Notes: generated from the letters alone by a model not told the origin. A stretch of DNA of 64,000 bases from Candidatus Villigracilis vicinus (GCA_016721315.1 JADKIL010000003.1:558001-622000); one strand, 5' to 3'. Positions 35,352 to 44,323 are shown, counted from the stretch's first letter. A program made the numbers and translations.

Positions 35352-36754
35352 ACCGGTCCATTTCTTTTGGCATTTTGTGTTGATCGGCTTAAATCAACAA
35401 TATCCTCAAGAATTTCAACATAGGCATTTACAGCGGGCTTACCACATGGGCGCAAAAAATCCCTGACGAATTTTCGACGCTGTTCACGGTGGGAATCTGC
35501 GCCGTTCTTGATGCTACTCACCAAAGGGACAACATCGTTTACACCGTTGGCAACTTCAAGGAAATCAGCATCTACCAAATGGTGAAAATGCGGAAGTTGT
35601 TGAGTCTCACCAAACTCAGGTGTGTGCAATGTGATGCATGGTTTATCAAGAGCAGAAGCCTCTAAAAATGCAGTTGTATTGACTCCCACTACAGCAAGGC
35701 AATGAAAAATCGAATTATGAAATTTTGCACGTTTCTCTTCCGTATCGGGTATCTCACCCTTTGAAGGGAAAACAGTAACATTGGGTCTTGGGTTGGCTTG
35801 CATTCTTTCGATAAAAACCTGATTGGTAGGGTGAGAGCGCACCATAATATTCACATCTTTTGTACGCGCATCTTTCGCCATGGCATCCGCGAGATCCAAA
35901 AGCAATACAGTCTCGTCTCGATTCACCGTGAAGTCATTAGTAACAAGGAACGTAGACCCGACGTACAGAATATATTCCTTGTTCTCATCTAATCCAACGG
36001 CATGGCAAAACTCACTGCGTGAGATAAATCGTTTGTCTGCGTGGTCAATCAGGTGATCAAATCGCGGCGCACCTGAGATGAATATCTTTTCGCGGCTAAA
36101 GTTATGATTTTTCGAAAGATCCACTGCCAGTGATTCACTCCACACGATGCCATAGTCTGGCTCCCCATGAAACGTTCCCTTTGTGGAAATATTATCCCAA
36201 CTTGGCATAGAGTATAAAACAGGGATATGTAACTGCTGGGCAGCTCGTAGATATTCCACATCGATCGAATCAGGGTTTATTAGTGGCATAACGATCAAAA
36301 CATCAGGAGAATGCTTTTGAATGTGTCTACGAACAGAAGGCACAATGGGAAGAGTTTGCTCCAAGACGCGAAGTTTTTTTTGATACTGTTGGTTCTTCAG
36401 TCTTTTTCGAATGACTGGCATTGAAAGTATATATTGAAGAAAAGGCGGAAAAAAACGTAGCCATTTATTTGCATCCCACTTGCGAGTTTCCTCTGAGTTC
36501 AGGATGTGAGCAAAGTTCAAAACCTCACGCAAATATTGAGTAAATTTTCGTAGTAATCTTCGTCGTTCAATGGGCTCAATAATCAATCCAGGAATATCCC
36601 TCATCACATGTTGAAGAGCATCGTCCGGAATTGTCTCTTTTTTGGTATCGCGTAGAATCAAGCGCACATCATGCCCATACGCATGGAGTCCGCGGACAAC
36701 GTCATCGAAGGTATAGAAGTTCGCTGAGTTTCCAGAAACAATTAGTACTCGCAT
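35348..36754 (-). CDS. GT-B-fold transferase beside nonulosonic acid genes (paralogue A)
   Basis: 468 aa. N-terminal VLIVSGNSANFYTFDDVVRG is a GT-B acceptor strand. Central MPSWDNISTKGT, YGIVWSESLAVDLSKNH and IFISGAPRFDHL are followed by VMVRSHPTN and VVGVNTTAFLEASALDKPCI, then GADSHREQRRKFVRDFLRP. The protein at 39688-41085 shares these blocks in order, so the two are clear paralogues; 18075-19490 is a distant relative. The fold recalls CDP-glycerol transferases and UDP-GlcNAc 2-epimerase. Because both close paralogues flank neuA-neuC-neuB, they are candidate nonulosonic acid transferases. That is inference from position. Confidence 0.72.
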   Translation of the reverse strand: MRVLIVSGNSANFYTFDDVVRGLHAYGHDVRLILRDTKKETIPDDALQHVMRDIPGLIIEPIERRRLLRKFTQYLREVLNFAHILNSEETRKWDANKWLRFFPPFLQYILSMPVIRKRLKNQQYQKKLRVLEQTLPIVPSVRRHIQKHSPDVLIVMPLINPDSIDVEYLRAAQQLHIPVLYSMPSWDNISTKGTFHGEPDYGIVWSESLAVDLSKNHNFSREKIFISGAPRFDHLIDHADKRFISRSEFCHAVGLDENKEYILYVGSTFLVTNDFTVNRDETVLLLDLADAMAKDARTKDVNIMVRSHPTNQVFIERMQANPRPNVTVFPSKGEIPDTEEKRAKFHNSIFHCLAVVGVNTTAFLEASALDKPCITLHTPEFGETQQLPHFHHLVDADFLEVANGVNDVVPLVSSIKNGADSHREQRRKFVRDFLRPCGKPAVNAYVEILEDIVDLSRSTQNAKRNGPV

Positions 36755-36799
36755 TAATTCCTATTTCTCACAAAACAGTTTGTGTATACAAAATAATAT

Positions 36800-37510
36800 T
36801 TACTGCTGGTGAAGCCCTTTGAATTCAAGGATCTTTTTTTCAGCCATTTGCCAATCTTCCATGGTGTCAAGGTTGCAAGAAAGGCTCTCTGGAATGATCA
36901 ATGGGCGGCAATCATCACCATAGATATTGTGTTTCGCAACGAACATATCATAACGAAAAGCATAAATCGTTCCATCTCTAGAGTAAGCTGGGCGGGCGTC
37001 CTGTCTGCGGGTGGCAAGCGGAGCATCAAGGAAAGGCTTTAATCTGCCTTCTTCAAGCCGAAGCACAAAGTCGGGTACGTAATGCCGCGGCACCTCCACA
37101 ACACTGACAACTGATTCGCATTTCGTTTCAAGCAACAGACTGATTGCCTGTTCAATATGTTCTGCCAGCCGTAAAGGAGCTGTCGGCTGGAGAAGCAGAA
37201 TAATATCCGGCCGCCAAGCTTGAGATTCCAAAAATTGAAGGACGTGTTCAATCACAGGCAACATCGGCGTATCATCTTGTGCTAGTTCTGAAGGACGCAA
37301 GAACGGAACCTCAATTCCCAGGTTTCTACCTGTATCTGCAATCGTTTGCGAATCTGTGGTCAGAATCAAGCGATCTACCAGTTTGGATGAGTGCGCTGCC
37401 TCTGCCGTATACTGAATTAGTGGTTTGCCATTCAGTAAACGGACATTTTTTCCAGGAATGCCCTTCGAACCGCTGCGCGCAGGAATAATACCCAAAACTT
37501 TTAGCTTCAT
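36800..37510 (-). CDS. neuA: CMP-nonulosonic acid cytidylyltransferase
   Basis: 236 aa. CTP loop GIIPARSGSKGIPGKNVRLL (7-26), LILTDSQTIAD-like strand, LLQPTAPLR and the late DGTIYAFRYDMF and EDWQMAEKK segments are NeuA/LegF features. It activates a nonulosonic acid as the CMP sugar. ATGA overlap with neuC (37507-37510) and the TTGA link from neuC to neuB make a compact three-gene set, enough in principle for CMP-Neu5Ac from UDP-GlcNAc, or for a legionaminic derivative if a modified substrate is supplied. Confidence 0.9.
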   Translation of the reverse strand: MKLKVLGIIPARSGSKGIPGKNVRLLNGKPLIQYTAEAAHSSKLVDRLILTTDSQTIADTGRNLGIEVPFLRPSELAQDDTPMLPVIEHVLQFLESQAWRPDIILLLQPTAPLRLAEHIEQAISLLLETKCESVVSVVEVPRHYVPDFVLRLEEGRLKPFLDAPLATRRQDARPAYSRDGTIYAFRYDMFVAKHNIYGDDCRPLIIPESLSCNLDTMEDWQMAEKKILEFKGLHQQ

Positions 37511-38664
37511 TGATATGTCAGCCTCTTTTCAAACTTGAGTGGAATATCCCGAAGGATTTTAGCGATCTTGCTGCCTGCACCACCGCTTCCATACAACGGG
37601 TCTGAGGGGTATCTCCCATTTACAAGCTGTTTCTCTATCGCGGATTTTATCTGTTGCTTGTCGTAATCCACATCCAGAACATTGCGACCTCTCTCACGGC
37701 CCGCCTCACGTGTGCCAATATTAACAGTGGGTACGCCCAAAAAGGATGCCTCACGAATGCCTACACTGGAATTTCCGACCAAACAACGGCTATTATATAC
37801 AAGCCGTAAAAAATCTTCCGGTTCCATATTCTTGAAAAAGTGGATATTGGCAGGGCGCATTAATTCACGGAACTGGCGAATACCCCGTGATGTACCATCA
37901 GAGCCTGCATCGACATTGGGCCAAAACCAAAAGGTGGGCAGCCCAATATCATGAACAGCATGCAAGGTTTCCATTATTTGCACACGCGCGTGTTCATGTT
38001 CTGTAGTAACAGGGTGTTGCATAACCACCAAATACTCACTTTGCAGATCAAACGTCTCGCCTACTCCTTTGTATTTGGCAAACGGATCAAAATTAAGCGT
38101 GGGAGTCTCCAAAACTGAAGCAGCAATATCAATGGATGGGCAACCGGTAACAAATACAGAAGCAGGCTCTTCTCCCATACGAATAACATTTTCGGCCGCC
38201 TTTTTGGTAGACACCAGGTGAATATCTGCCAGTTTGGTGACGGCATGGCGCACTTTCTCATCGATGGTACCGGTGATCTCCCCTCCCTGAATATGCGCCA
38301 ACGGAATATTCATATAAGACGCAGCAATTGCGGTGGCAATGGTTTCGTAACGGTCGGCGATCGTAACTACAATATCTGGGTTTAGATTATCGAATGCCGT
38401 GGCAAGTTCGAGCAGACCCAATCCCGTCGTTTTTGCCATGGTAGCCAGATTCTCACCTTCCACTACCATGTAGACTTTACTGGCAACTTCAAACCCATCT
38501 TGTTCCATATATCGGTATGCATTTCCGTATCGGTCAAGCAGGGTGGAGGCAGCAGCAACGAGTTGTAACTCCAGATTCGGATCCGATTTGATTGCACGTA
38601 GTGCAGTTCGGATACGGCTATAACTTGGTCTGGCTGTAACCACTACACAAATTTTTCTTTTCAA
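37507..38664 (-). CDS. neuC: Hydrolysing UDP-HexNAc 2-epimerase, NeuC/LegG type
   Basis: 385 aa, TTG start at 38664 supported by AAGGAG 8 nt upstream and a TTGA overlap with the neuB stop. VVVTARPSYSRIRTAL (7-22), ADRYETIATAIAASYMNIP, HIQGGEITGTIDEKVRHAV and GNSSVGIREASFLGVP with NIGTREAGRERG are the hydrolysing branch's signature. It releases the 2-epimerised HexNAc from UDP (ManNAc from UDP-GlcNAc for NeuC, or the 2,4-diacetamido-6-deoxy sugar for LegG). Which one cannot be settled here: legB is present, but no obvious legC. Confidence 0.9.
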   Translation of the reverse strand: MKRKICVVVTARPSYSRIRTALRAIKSDPNLELQLVAAASTLLDRYGNAYRYMEQDGFEVASKVYMVVEGENLATMAKTTGLGLLELATAFDNLNPDIVVTIADRYETIATAIAASYMNIPLAHIQGGEITGTIDEKVRHAVTKLADIHLVSTKKAAENVIRMGEEPASVFVTGCPSIDIAASVLETPTLNFDPFAKYKGVGETFDLQSEYLVVMQHPVTTEHEHARVQIMETLHAVHDIGLPTFWFWPNVDAGSDGTSRGIRQFRELMRPANIHFFKNMEPEDFLRLVYNSRCLVGNSSVGIREASFLGVPTVNIGTREAGRERGRNVLDVDYDKQQIKSAIEKQLVNGRYPSDPLYGSGGAGSKIAKILRDIPLKFEKRLTYQ

Positions 38665-39704
38665 TGATCCAACTCCTTGTAAGGCTGAATATCCTGTTCT
38701 AATATTTGTTCGTCCATTTGCATATCACGGAGCAGGCGCCTGCCAATAAGATCGGGTAATTTCTCGGCGGCAAGCCCAGTTCCTGGTTTTTTTAATGCCA
38801 AATGTTTTTCCTCGAGGATCATGCCTGCTTTCAAATCCATTGCCGCAACAATGCTTTTTGTAAACAGGTTCCTTAGCGGCGCGGCTTCGTTTGCAAAGGC
38901 ATCCTTATCCACTGGGTGAGAGCGCATCTTCTCGATGAAGCGTACACCCTCCACAAGTTGTTTTAATTCACCCGTTGTCACCGAGGCGGGCACATCGGGT
39001 CCGAACATTTCGCGGCTAAAAGCAACGTGAACCTCCAGCGCCTCAATGCCCAATGCGGCGGCAGCCAGCCCAGCATAGATCGTGCCAGAATGATCGGAAA
39101 GTCCGACGGCACAACCGTAACGTTCACGGAAAAAGGGAATCATGTTCAAGCCGATCTTTTCCGGTGGGCAGGGATACGCTGTGGTGCATTGCATCACCAT
39201 CAACTCCACGCTGGAATCTGCCACCAGCTTGGCGGCGGAATCGACTTCCTCAATGGAACTCATACCCGTGGAAAGCAGAATCGGCAGCCTGGTCTGTAAC
39301 ATACGCTCGAACAACGGACGGTTGTTCACCTCACCCGAGGCGATCTTCCAGGCAGGTACGTTTAATTCGATCAGCAAATCCACAGCTTCGGGCGAGAAGG
39401 GCGAACTGAGAAAGAGCAATCCGCGTTCGCGGGCGTGGTCTGCGAGTCCGTGCCACTGTTCGCGGGTGAATTCCATGCGCTTCCAGTAATCGTAGCGGGA
39501 AGCATCCTGTTTGCTAAACTTCACGCGCCATGGTTCCTGCGGCGTGCTTTCGGCGGATGCGATGTGGGTCTGGAACTTCACCGCATCCGCGCCTGCATTG
39601 GCGATTGCATCAATAAAAGCATGTGCCATGCCGAGGCTGCCATCATGAGATTGTGCAACTTCACCAATGACCAAACAACGCTGGGGGTCAATTATTTTGG
39701 TCAT
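38661..39704 (-). CDS. neuB: Nonulosonic acid synthase, NeuB family (second copy)
   Basis: 347 aa from the ATG at 39704 (MTKIIDPQRCLVIGEVAQSH). A longer frame to 39752 would overlap the upstream GT-B gene by 65 nt; the chosen start overlaps it by 17 nt and has GAAGAAAG upstream. Segments VKFQTHIAS, FLSSPFSPEAVD, WKIASGEVNNRPLF, MQCTTAYPCPPE, GLSDHSG and FGPDVPASVTTGEL define the barrel; the SAF domain is at about 285-347. It condenses PEP with the sugar released by NeuC. It is tightly linked to neuC and neuA, so this is probably the main nonulosonic acid synthase. Confidence 0.9.
   Translation of the reverse strand: MTKIIDPQRCLVIGEVAQSHDGSLGMAHAFIDAIANAGADAVKFQTHIASAESTPQEPWRVKFSKQDASRYDYWKRMEFTREQWHGLADHARERGLLFLSSPFSPEAVDLLIELNVPAWKIASGEVNNRPLFERMLQTRLPILLSTGMSSIEEVDSAAKLVADSSVELMVMQCTTAYPCPPEKIGLNMIPFFRERYGCAVGLSDHSGTIYAGLAAAALGIEALEVHVAFSREMFGPDVPASVTTGELKQLVEGVRFIEKMRSHPVDKDAFANEAAPLRNLFTKSIVAAMDLKAGMILEEKHLALKKPGTGLAAEKLPDLIGRRLLRDMQMDEQILEQDIQPYKELDH
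38673..38678 (-). promoter_or_regulatory. Ribosome binding site deciding the neuC TTG start
   Basis: Minus-strand AAGGAG, 8 nt before the TTG at 38664, inside the 3' end of neuB. Supports the non-ATG start. Confidence 0.65.
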
Positions 39705-41085
39705 AAATTTCTTTCTTCCAATCAGAGGGGTTCCGTCCGTTTGCAACAGCAAGGATCGCGCCGCTAATTACTTCCGACGCTGGCACATCCAATCCACGCG
39801 GGCGAATAAAGTTCGACACAAACTTCCTACGGTTGTCACGGTGTGGGTCGGCGCCTGAAACGATCTGCATAATGAGTGATACCAGTTGAGGAAAATCCTT
39901 CGCGGTTTCAATATACTCCGCATCCATTAGATGTTTGAAGTGCGCGCGCATCTCCTGCCCGGCGCTTGTCATTGGAGTGACTATGGTAAGGCAAGGCTTG
40001 TCCAAAATTGCTGCCTCCAAAAAACCTGTGGTATTCACGCCGATCACGGCAACGCTATGATACAACGAGTCATAATAGCCTGCACGGGCTTCGTCGGTAT
40101 CTGGTCGCTGCCCACCTTTTGGGAATATCTTCACCCAGTCATTCTCCAACTCATCACTCATCTCTTTAAACGGATGCGGGCGCACAAGCAATGCCGGGCG
40201 CGAAGCTTCGTCCACGGTTTCCAATTGCGTCATCAACATACGAATCAGGTCGGTTTCGCGATCCGAGATCGATTTGGAAGAGCAAAGATAGAGCACGAAA
40301 GGTTTCGCAGGGTCGAGCCCAGCCCGGACGCAGAATGAAGCGCGGTCTGTCGAGGAAGAGAGGTCAAACCAGGGATCATACACAGCCGCGCCAGAGACAA
40401 AGACCTGCCGCGGATCAAAATCGTGGATCTGAACTGCTTCTTCAAGCAAGTTTTGATTCCACACAAAAAGCCAGTCTGGCATGACTTGATATGTGCCTTT
40501 GCTTGTCAGATTATCCCAACTTAATAAGGAGGCGATTACAGGAATATTCAGCGACTGCGCTGCCTTTGTGTATTCCACTTCAATATCTCCACGGAAAACA
40601 TAGGGAGAGGCAAACACAACCTGAGGCTGAAATATGCGCAACCAGGCAACGATGCGGGCATCGGGTAAAACCAGAGACTCAAGCAACCGTAGTAGTTTTC
40701 GCGCAGCTTTGGAGGTTATCAACGATCGGATCACAGGTCTTTTCAACCGCATCAACATCTTTTCCGATAACTCCTTCCCAAGCCAGGTATCAGCAATATA
40801 GGGTGTCGGATGTTCAGGTCGGGTAAAAATGGAATAGTCCAATAAATTACGGATCAAGCCAACATAGTATGAATTTTTACGAGAAGGTAATAGAGCATCT
40901 TCCACTACAATCCGAGGCATATCATGTAGGAGTTGAATCAATGCTCGACCAGATTTATTTCCATCTTCCGAAAAATCAGCAGGGCAAATGATCCGCACTT
41001 CATGCCCTTCGGCATGAAGCAGGCGCACCACGCGATCATAGTAAAAATAATGAATGCCCTGAGAGAGCACAAAAGCGATTTTCAT
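39688..41085 (-). CDS. GT-B-fold transferase beside nonulosonic acid genes (paralogue B)
   Basis: 465 aa. Central LLSWDNLTSKGTYQ, WLFVWNQNLLEEAVQIHDF and VFVSGAAVYDPWF, then LLVRPHPFK, VIGVNTTGFLEAAILDKPCL and GADPHRDNRRKFVSNFIRP. The blocks align one by one with paralogue A (35348-36754), with the C-terminal GADxHRxxRRKFV run almost unchanged. It overlaps the neuB start by 17 nt. Placement on both sides of neuA-C-B suggests both paralogues use the CMP-activated product, which would make them sialyltransferase-like enzymes outside the usual GT families I recall. This is unproven; a glycerol- or ribitol-phosphate transferase role is the main alternative. Confidence 0.72.
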   Translation of the reverse strand: MKIAFVLSQGIHYFYYDRVVRLLHAEGHEVRIICPADFSEDGNKSGRALIQLLHDMPRIVVEDALLPSRKNSYYVGLIRNLLDYSIFTRPEHPTPYIADTWLGKELSEKMLMRLKRPVIRSLITSKAARKLLRLLESLVLPDARIVAWLRIFQPQVVFASPYVFRGDIEVEYTKAAQSLNIPVIASLLSWDNLTSKGTYQVMPDWLFVWNQNLLEEAVQIHDFDPRQVFVSGAAVYDPWFDLSSSTDRASFCVRAGLDPAKPFVLYLCSSKSISDRETDLIRMLMTQLETVDEASRPALLVRPHPFKEMSDELENDWVKIFPKGGQRPDTDEARAGYYDSLYHSVAVIGVNTTGFLEAAILDKPCLTIVTPMTSAGQEMRAHFKHLMDAEYIETAKDFPQLVSLIMQIVSGADPHRDNRRKFVSNFIRPRGLDVPASEVISGAILAVANGRNPSDWKKEIYDQNN

Positions 41086-41093
41086 AGGGATAT

Positions 41094-42038
41094 TTATTGC
41101 AATAATTTCCTGTATATATTTCCATCCCGAAGTAAAATGCTCCGGAAGATACGTTGCTCATTATGATAGGGTTGGTGCCGGTTCTTTATCGGATCCAGCA
41201 AGTGGATAAAACGTGATTTAGTCAGGTTATGCCAGTCACGTGAATTCAAGTCCAACCACTTCATCATTAAGTTTACGACCAGGGTTGAATACAATCCATA
41301 CAGCAAAAAACGTGCGATACGCTTGATCTGCTCTAACGATGAGCGTTTTTCAAGAAACCTGAATTTTTTTCTGTATATCTCAGCGTGATCAACACCTTTC
41401 AAGCGATCTTTCTTCTTCGAGACCTTATCTGTTACCGCCCACTCGGGGCGGTGCCAAACGCAGACTTGTTTTGTCATAACTACTTTTTTCCCTGTGCATA
41501 ATACAGAAGCAGTCAAGTCTGGGTCGATCATATACATCGGGTAATCTTCATTGAAATAACCAACCGAACGAAGCAGGTCTGTACGAAGAACGCCGTGATT
41601 GCAGTTTAGTATCCGGTAAGTGGATAATGCTCCCACATAGGGCAAAATTGTGCGCGGTCCGACCACATCTTTTGTTTTCAACCCAACCATGCCAATGGCG
41701 GGGTCTCTCTCCAGGATCTGTATGGCTAGATCAACCCCACCATTCGTTAGTTCAGTATCATCGCTCAACCAACAGGTATATTTGCTCTCCACATGCCGCC
41801 AAACTTCATTGTAGGAACGCGGCGCACCCAACAACTTTCCCTGAAATACGGAGGTTATGTCTGTACGGGATTGTAGATATTCAATGGTTCCATCGGTCGA
41901 GCCGCCATCAATCACAATCAACTCATGCGGACATTTTGTCTGTGCCTGGATCGCATCCACAGCGGTCTTTAACGCGCCGAGGCGGTTGTATGTGGCAATG
42001 AGAATGGTGAGGTAATCGCTTTTCGTATTAATAGGCAT
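41094..42038 (-). CDS. Glycosyltransferase, GT2 family
   Basis: 314 aa from the ATG at 42038 (MPINTKSDYLTILIATYNR); a TTG at 42068 would add ten residues. GGAA lies upstream of the ATG. LTILIATYNRLGALKTAV, LIVIDGGSTDGTIEYL and YTCWLSDDTELTNGG (metal motif DD) are standard GT2. The later WHRPEWAV is the usual C-terminal segment. It transfers one sugar onto the growing glycan; donor unknown. It lies 8 nt before paralogue B's start and is separated by 58 nt from the upstream methyltransferase. Confidence 0.84.
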   Translation of the reverse strand: MPINTKSDYLTILIATYNRLGALKTAVDAIQAQTKCPHELIVIDGGSTDGTIEYLQSRTDITSVFQGKLLGAPRSYNEVWRHVESKYTCWLSDDTELTNGGVDLAIQILERDPAIGMVGLKTKDVVGPRTILPYVGALSTYRILNCNHGVLRTDLLRSVGYFNEDYPMYMIDPDLTASVLCTGKKVVMTKQVCVWHRPEWAVTDKVSKKKDRLKGVDHAEIYRKKFRFLEKRSSLEQIKRIARFLLYGLYSTLVVNLMMKWLDLNSRDWHNLTKSRFIHLLDPIKNRHQPYHNEQRIFRSILLRDGNIYRKLLQ

Positions 42039-42096
42039 TATTGGTATTTCCAGATTATGGTAAAACAATCATATATATATTAACCATTCAATAATT

Positions 42097-43125
42097 TCAA
42101 ACCGCCTTTGTTCCCTCGAAAATTATTACGCCTCCAGCATTTCGGATGCCAGGAATACGAGAGAACACTCCATCTGTCAATTTGAGTAACCACACATTTG
42201 CCCTCAAACTGCCAAGAAAGATATGAGGCGGGACATAAGTAGATAAGCGTGTTTTCCCATAGACACCACCCTTTGCCATCCATGAGTTAATCTGCCCTTC
42301 CGTAATAAGTGGGTCATCACTTGCTTCTTCAACCCATAACTGCCAGACCTTCATAAAAAAATCGAAAATAAAACGCACAAAACTTTTATGAGGATCAAGC
42401 GTATACATCAACCCACCTGGTATAACCTTACAAGATGCATTAAAAACAGCAGTATCTTTTTCAGTAAGATGGTGAAGAACACCGTAATGAACGCTTGCAT
42501 TAAAACTTTCATTTCTGACTGGCGGGTTTTCTCCATCCCCGACAATAAGATCTACCATACTGCTTAATGAATTTTTATCCAGTTTTTTTGCCGCCAGAAG
42601 CACCATATCTTCATCAATATCCATGGCAACTGTACGGATCCCGGCTTTAGCCAGCGGTACACATTGCCGTCCGCTCCCACAACCAACATCCAACACCAGA
42701 TTTCCCGCTTCCAGGTTGCGTTTCATCCAATCTACAAACGCAGTTTCATCAAGTGCTTTATAAAAGCGGTTATTCACTACATCCTTCTCGTAATTAACTA
42801 CATCTTCAAAAGCCCCCAAAGGCTTGGTCTTATTTAATGGCGTACTCCCTCCGGATTCAGTCACCGGAGATAAGGTTAAGCCGTATTTTTCTGCGAAGCG
42901 TATATCTTTAAGCACAAAACGTTCATAATTTAGACGTTTGATACGGGCTGGCAGTAGATCAACAACTCCATTTTCAATACGATACCAATTCTTACACTGC
43001 CCACAAATTAGGCGTCCATCGACGATCTGATTGGTATCTTTATCAGACAGTAAAAACTCTTCTACATGAAGTATTTCCCATTGACACTCAGGGCAGATAA
43101 ACAACAAAACTGCGCTGCGATTCAT
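42097..43125 (-). CDS. SAM-dependent methyltransferase with N-terminal zinc ribbon
   Basis: 342 aa. The first 60 residues hold Cys11, Cys14, Cys41 and Cys44 (CPEC...CGQC) followed by NWYRIENGVVDLLP, a Trm112-like zinc ribbon. The methyltransferase domain begins with NLVLDVGCGSGRQ (142-154), then VAMDIDEDMVLLA and FNASVHYGVLHHL. The C-terminal 110 residues may bind the membrane or acceptor. Such ribbon-methyltransferase fusions are common in glycan loci. ATGA couples it to the upstream GT2 (43122-43125). Target unknown. Confidence 0.84.
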   Translation of the reverse strand: MNRSAVLLFICPECQWEILHVEEFLLSDKDTNQIVDGRLICGQCKNWYRIENGVVDLLPARIKRLNYERFVLKDIRFAEKYGLTLSPVTESGGSTPLNKTKPLGAFEDVVNYEKDVVNNRFYKALDETAFVDWMKRNLEAGNLVLDVGCGSGRQCVPLAKAGIRTVAMDIDEDMVLLAAKKLDKNSLSSMVDLIVGDGENPPVRNESFNASVHYGVLHHLTEKDTAVFNASCKVIPGGLMYTLDPHKSFVRFIFDFFMKVWQLWVEEASDDPLITEGQINSWMAKGGVYGKTRLSTYVPPHIFLGSLRANVWLLKLTDGVFSRIPGIRNAGGVIIFEGTKAV

Positions 43126-43829
43126 AATCCTGTTTTTTCCTTTGCACCGACAATTTTTACAAGCTCATAGATCATTTTGAAAGGATCCCAAAACGTTACT
43201 GTAGTTGTTCCTACAGTACGGTCACGTAAGGACACGGGGATCTCCGCGTACCTAATATTGCGCCTGGTAATCTCATATAGCACTTCTGCGTCTAGCGTCC
43301 AGCCTGTTGATATCAATGGCAATTCCTGTATTGTTTTTCTTTTAAAAACTCGGAATGCCGAATTGATGTGTTTTACCTTAACATTGAGGATCAATTTAAC
43401 AAAAGTATTGTAAAGATATGATCGCAACCGTTTTATCGGTCCGCGGTCATCCTGATCTCGGTAGCTAAAAACGCAATCATGCTCTTCAAACAAGGGTAAT
43501 GCCTGAAGTATCGTTTCTAATGGGAAGGGCATATCCACCACAACAAGCCAGACTAGATCTTTTGATGCGAGCGCATAACCAAGCTTTAGTGCAGAGCCGA
43601 AACCGGACTTTTTTTCCTCATGGACTACGTTAATTTTTTGGAATGTAGTTGCAAGACGATCGCAGATCTCGCGCGAACCGTCCATGCTTCCGCTCTCGAT
43701 AATCACAATTTCATAGTCATCAAAGTTTTCATCCATAAACTTTGAAATCATACTTATCGAATCTTCAACAAGAAGGACTTCGTTGTACACTGGCACAATA
43801 ACCGAAACAGAATAAGAATTTGTCTTCAA
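43122..43829 (-). CDS. Glycosyltransferase, GT2 family (DPM1-like)
   Basis: 235 aa, TTG start at 43829 overlapping the acyltransferase stop (TTGA). SVIVPVYNEVLLVED, IVIIESGSMDGSREI and SGFGSALKLGYAL are the GT2 donor strands. The metal site is degenerate: LVWLVVVDMPFP has VVDMP where DPM1 proteins usually have a second Asp (DxD). The C-terminus has RDRTVGTTTVTFW. It may still load a sugar onto polyprenyl phosphate, or have altered metal use. Confidence 0.78.
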   Translation of the reverse strand: MKTNSYSVSVIVPVYNEVLLVEDSISMISKFMDENFDDYEIVIIESGSMDGSREICDRLATTFQKINVVHEEKKSGFGSALKLGYALASKDLVWLVVVDMPFPLETILQALPLFEEHDCVFSYRDQDDRGPIKRLRSYLYNTFVKLILNVKVKHINSAFRVFKRKTIQELPLISTGWTLDAEVLYEITRRNIRYAEIPVSLRDRTVGTTTVTFWDPFKMIYELVKIVGAKEKTGL

Positions 43830-44323
43830 CTCGAAGCTCTCAGAGCCTGTCTGGAAGTCATGTACTCAAGCATTTTTTCATATGTCGGAAATTCTTTTAT
43901 AACGCGGGCGGGATTCCCAGCTACGATTGAATAAGGCGGCACGTCCTTACTTACAACTGCCCCAGCTCCGATAACAGCATATTCACCAATAGTTACCCCT
44001 GCCACCAGAGTTGCATTTGAGCCAATGCTGGCGCCCTTCCCAACCCGGGTTGGAAGATAAACAACCTGCCGTTCCACCCGAGGGTAAAGATCATTGGTGA
44101 ACATAACACCATGCCCAATAAAGACATCATCGAAGATGATTACTTCTGAGCAGAGGAAGGAATGGCTTTCGATCTTGCAGTTCTTGCCAATCACTACCCC
44201 TCTAGTGATTTCTACAAAAGGTCCAATAAAACTGCCGTCGCCAATCTCACAGCCAAAAATATTTACCTGGTCTGGGCTAAAGATTCGGGTATTCTTACCA
44301 AGTTTCACATCTGAATCAATCAT
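43826..44323 (-). CDS. Hexapeptide-repeat sugar acyltransferase
   Basis: 165 aa, almost entirely left-handed beta-helix: KNTRIFSPDQVNIFGCEIGD, GKNCKIESHSFLCSEVIIFD, MFTNDLYPRV and GKGASIGSNATLVAGVTIGE, ending SIVAGNPARVI. The FTNDLYPR stretch is common to acyltransferases that acetylate amino sugars (FdtC/WbpD group). It shares one base with the aminotransferase stop (TAATG), so it should acylate the amino group that enzyme installs. Unlike the two acyltransferases at 29150 and 52352, it lacks the C-terminal cysteine tail. Confidence 0.85.
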   Translation of the reverse strand: MIDSDVKLGKNTRIFSPDQVNIFGCEIGDGSFIGPFVEITRGVVIGKNCKIESHSFLCSEVIIFDDVFIGHGVMFTNDLYPRVERQVVYLPTRVGKGASIGSNATLVAGVTIGEYAVIGAGAVVSKDVPPYSIVAGNPARVIKEFPTYEKMLEYMTSRQALRASS

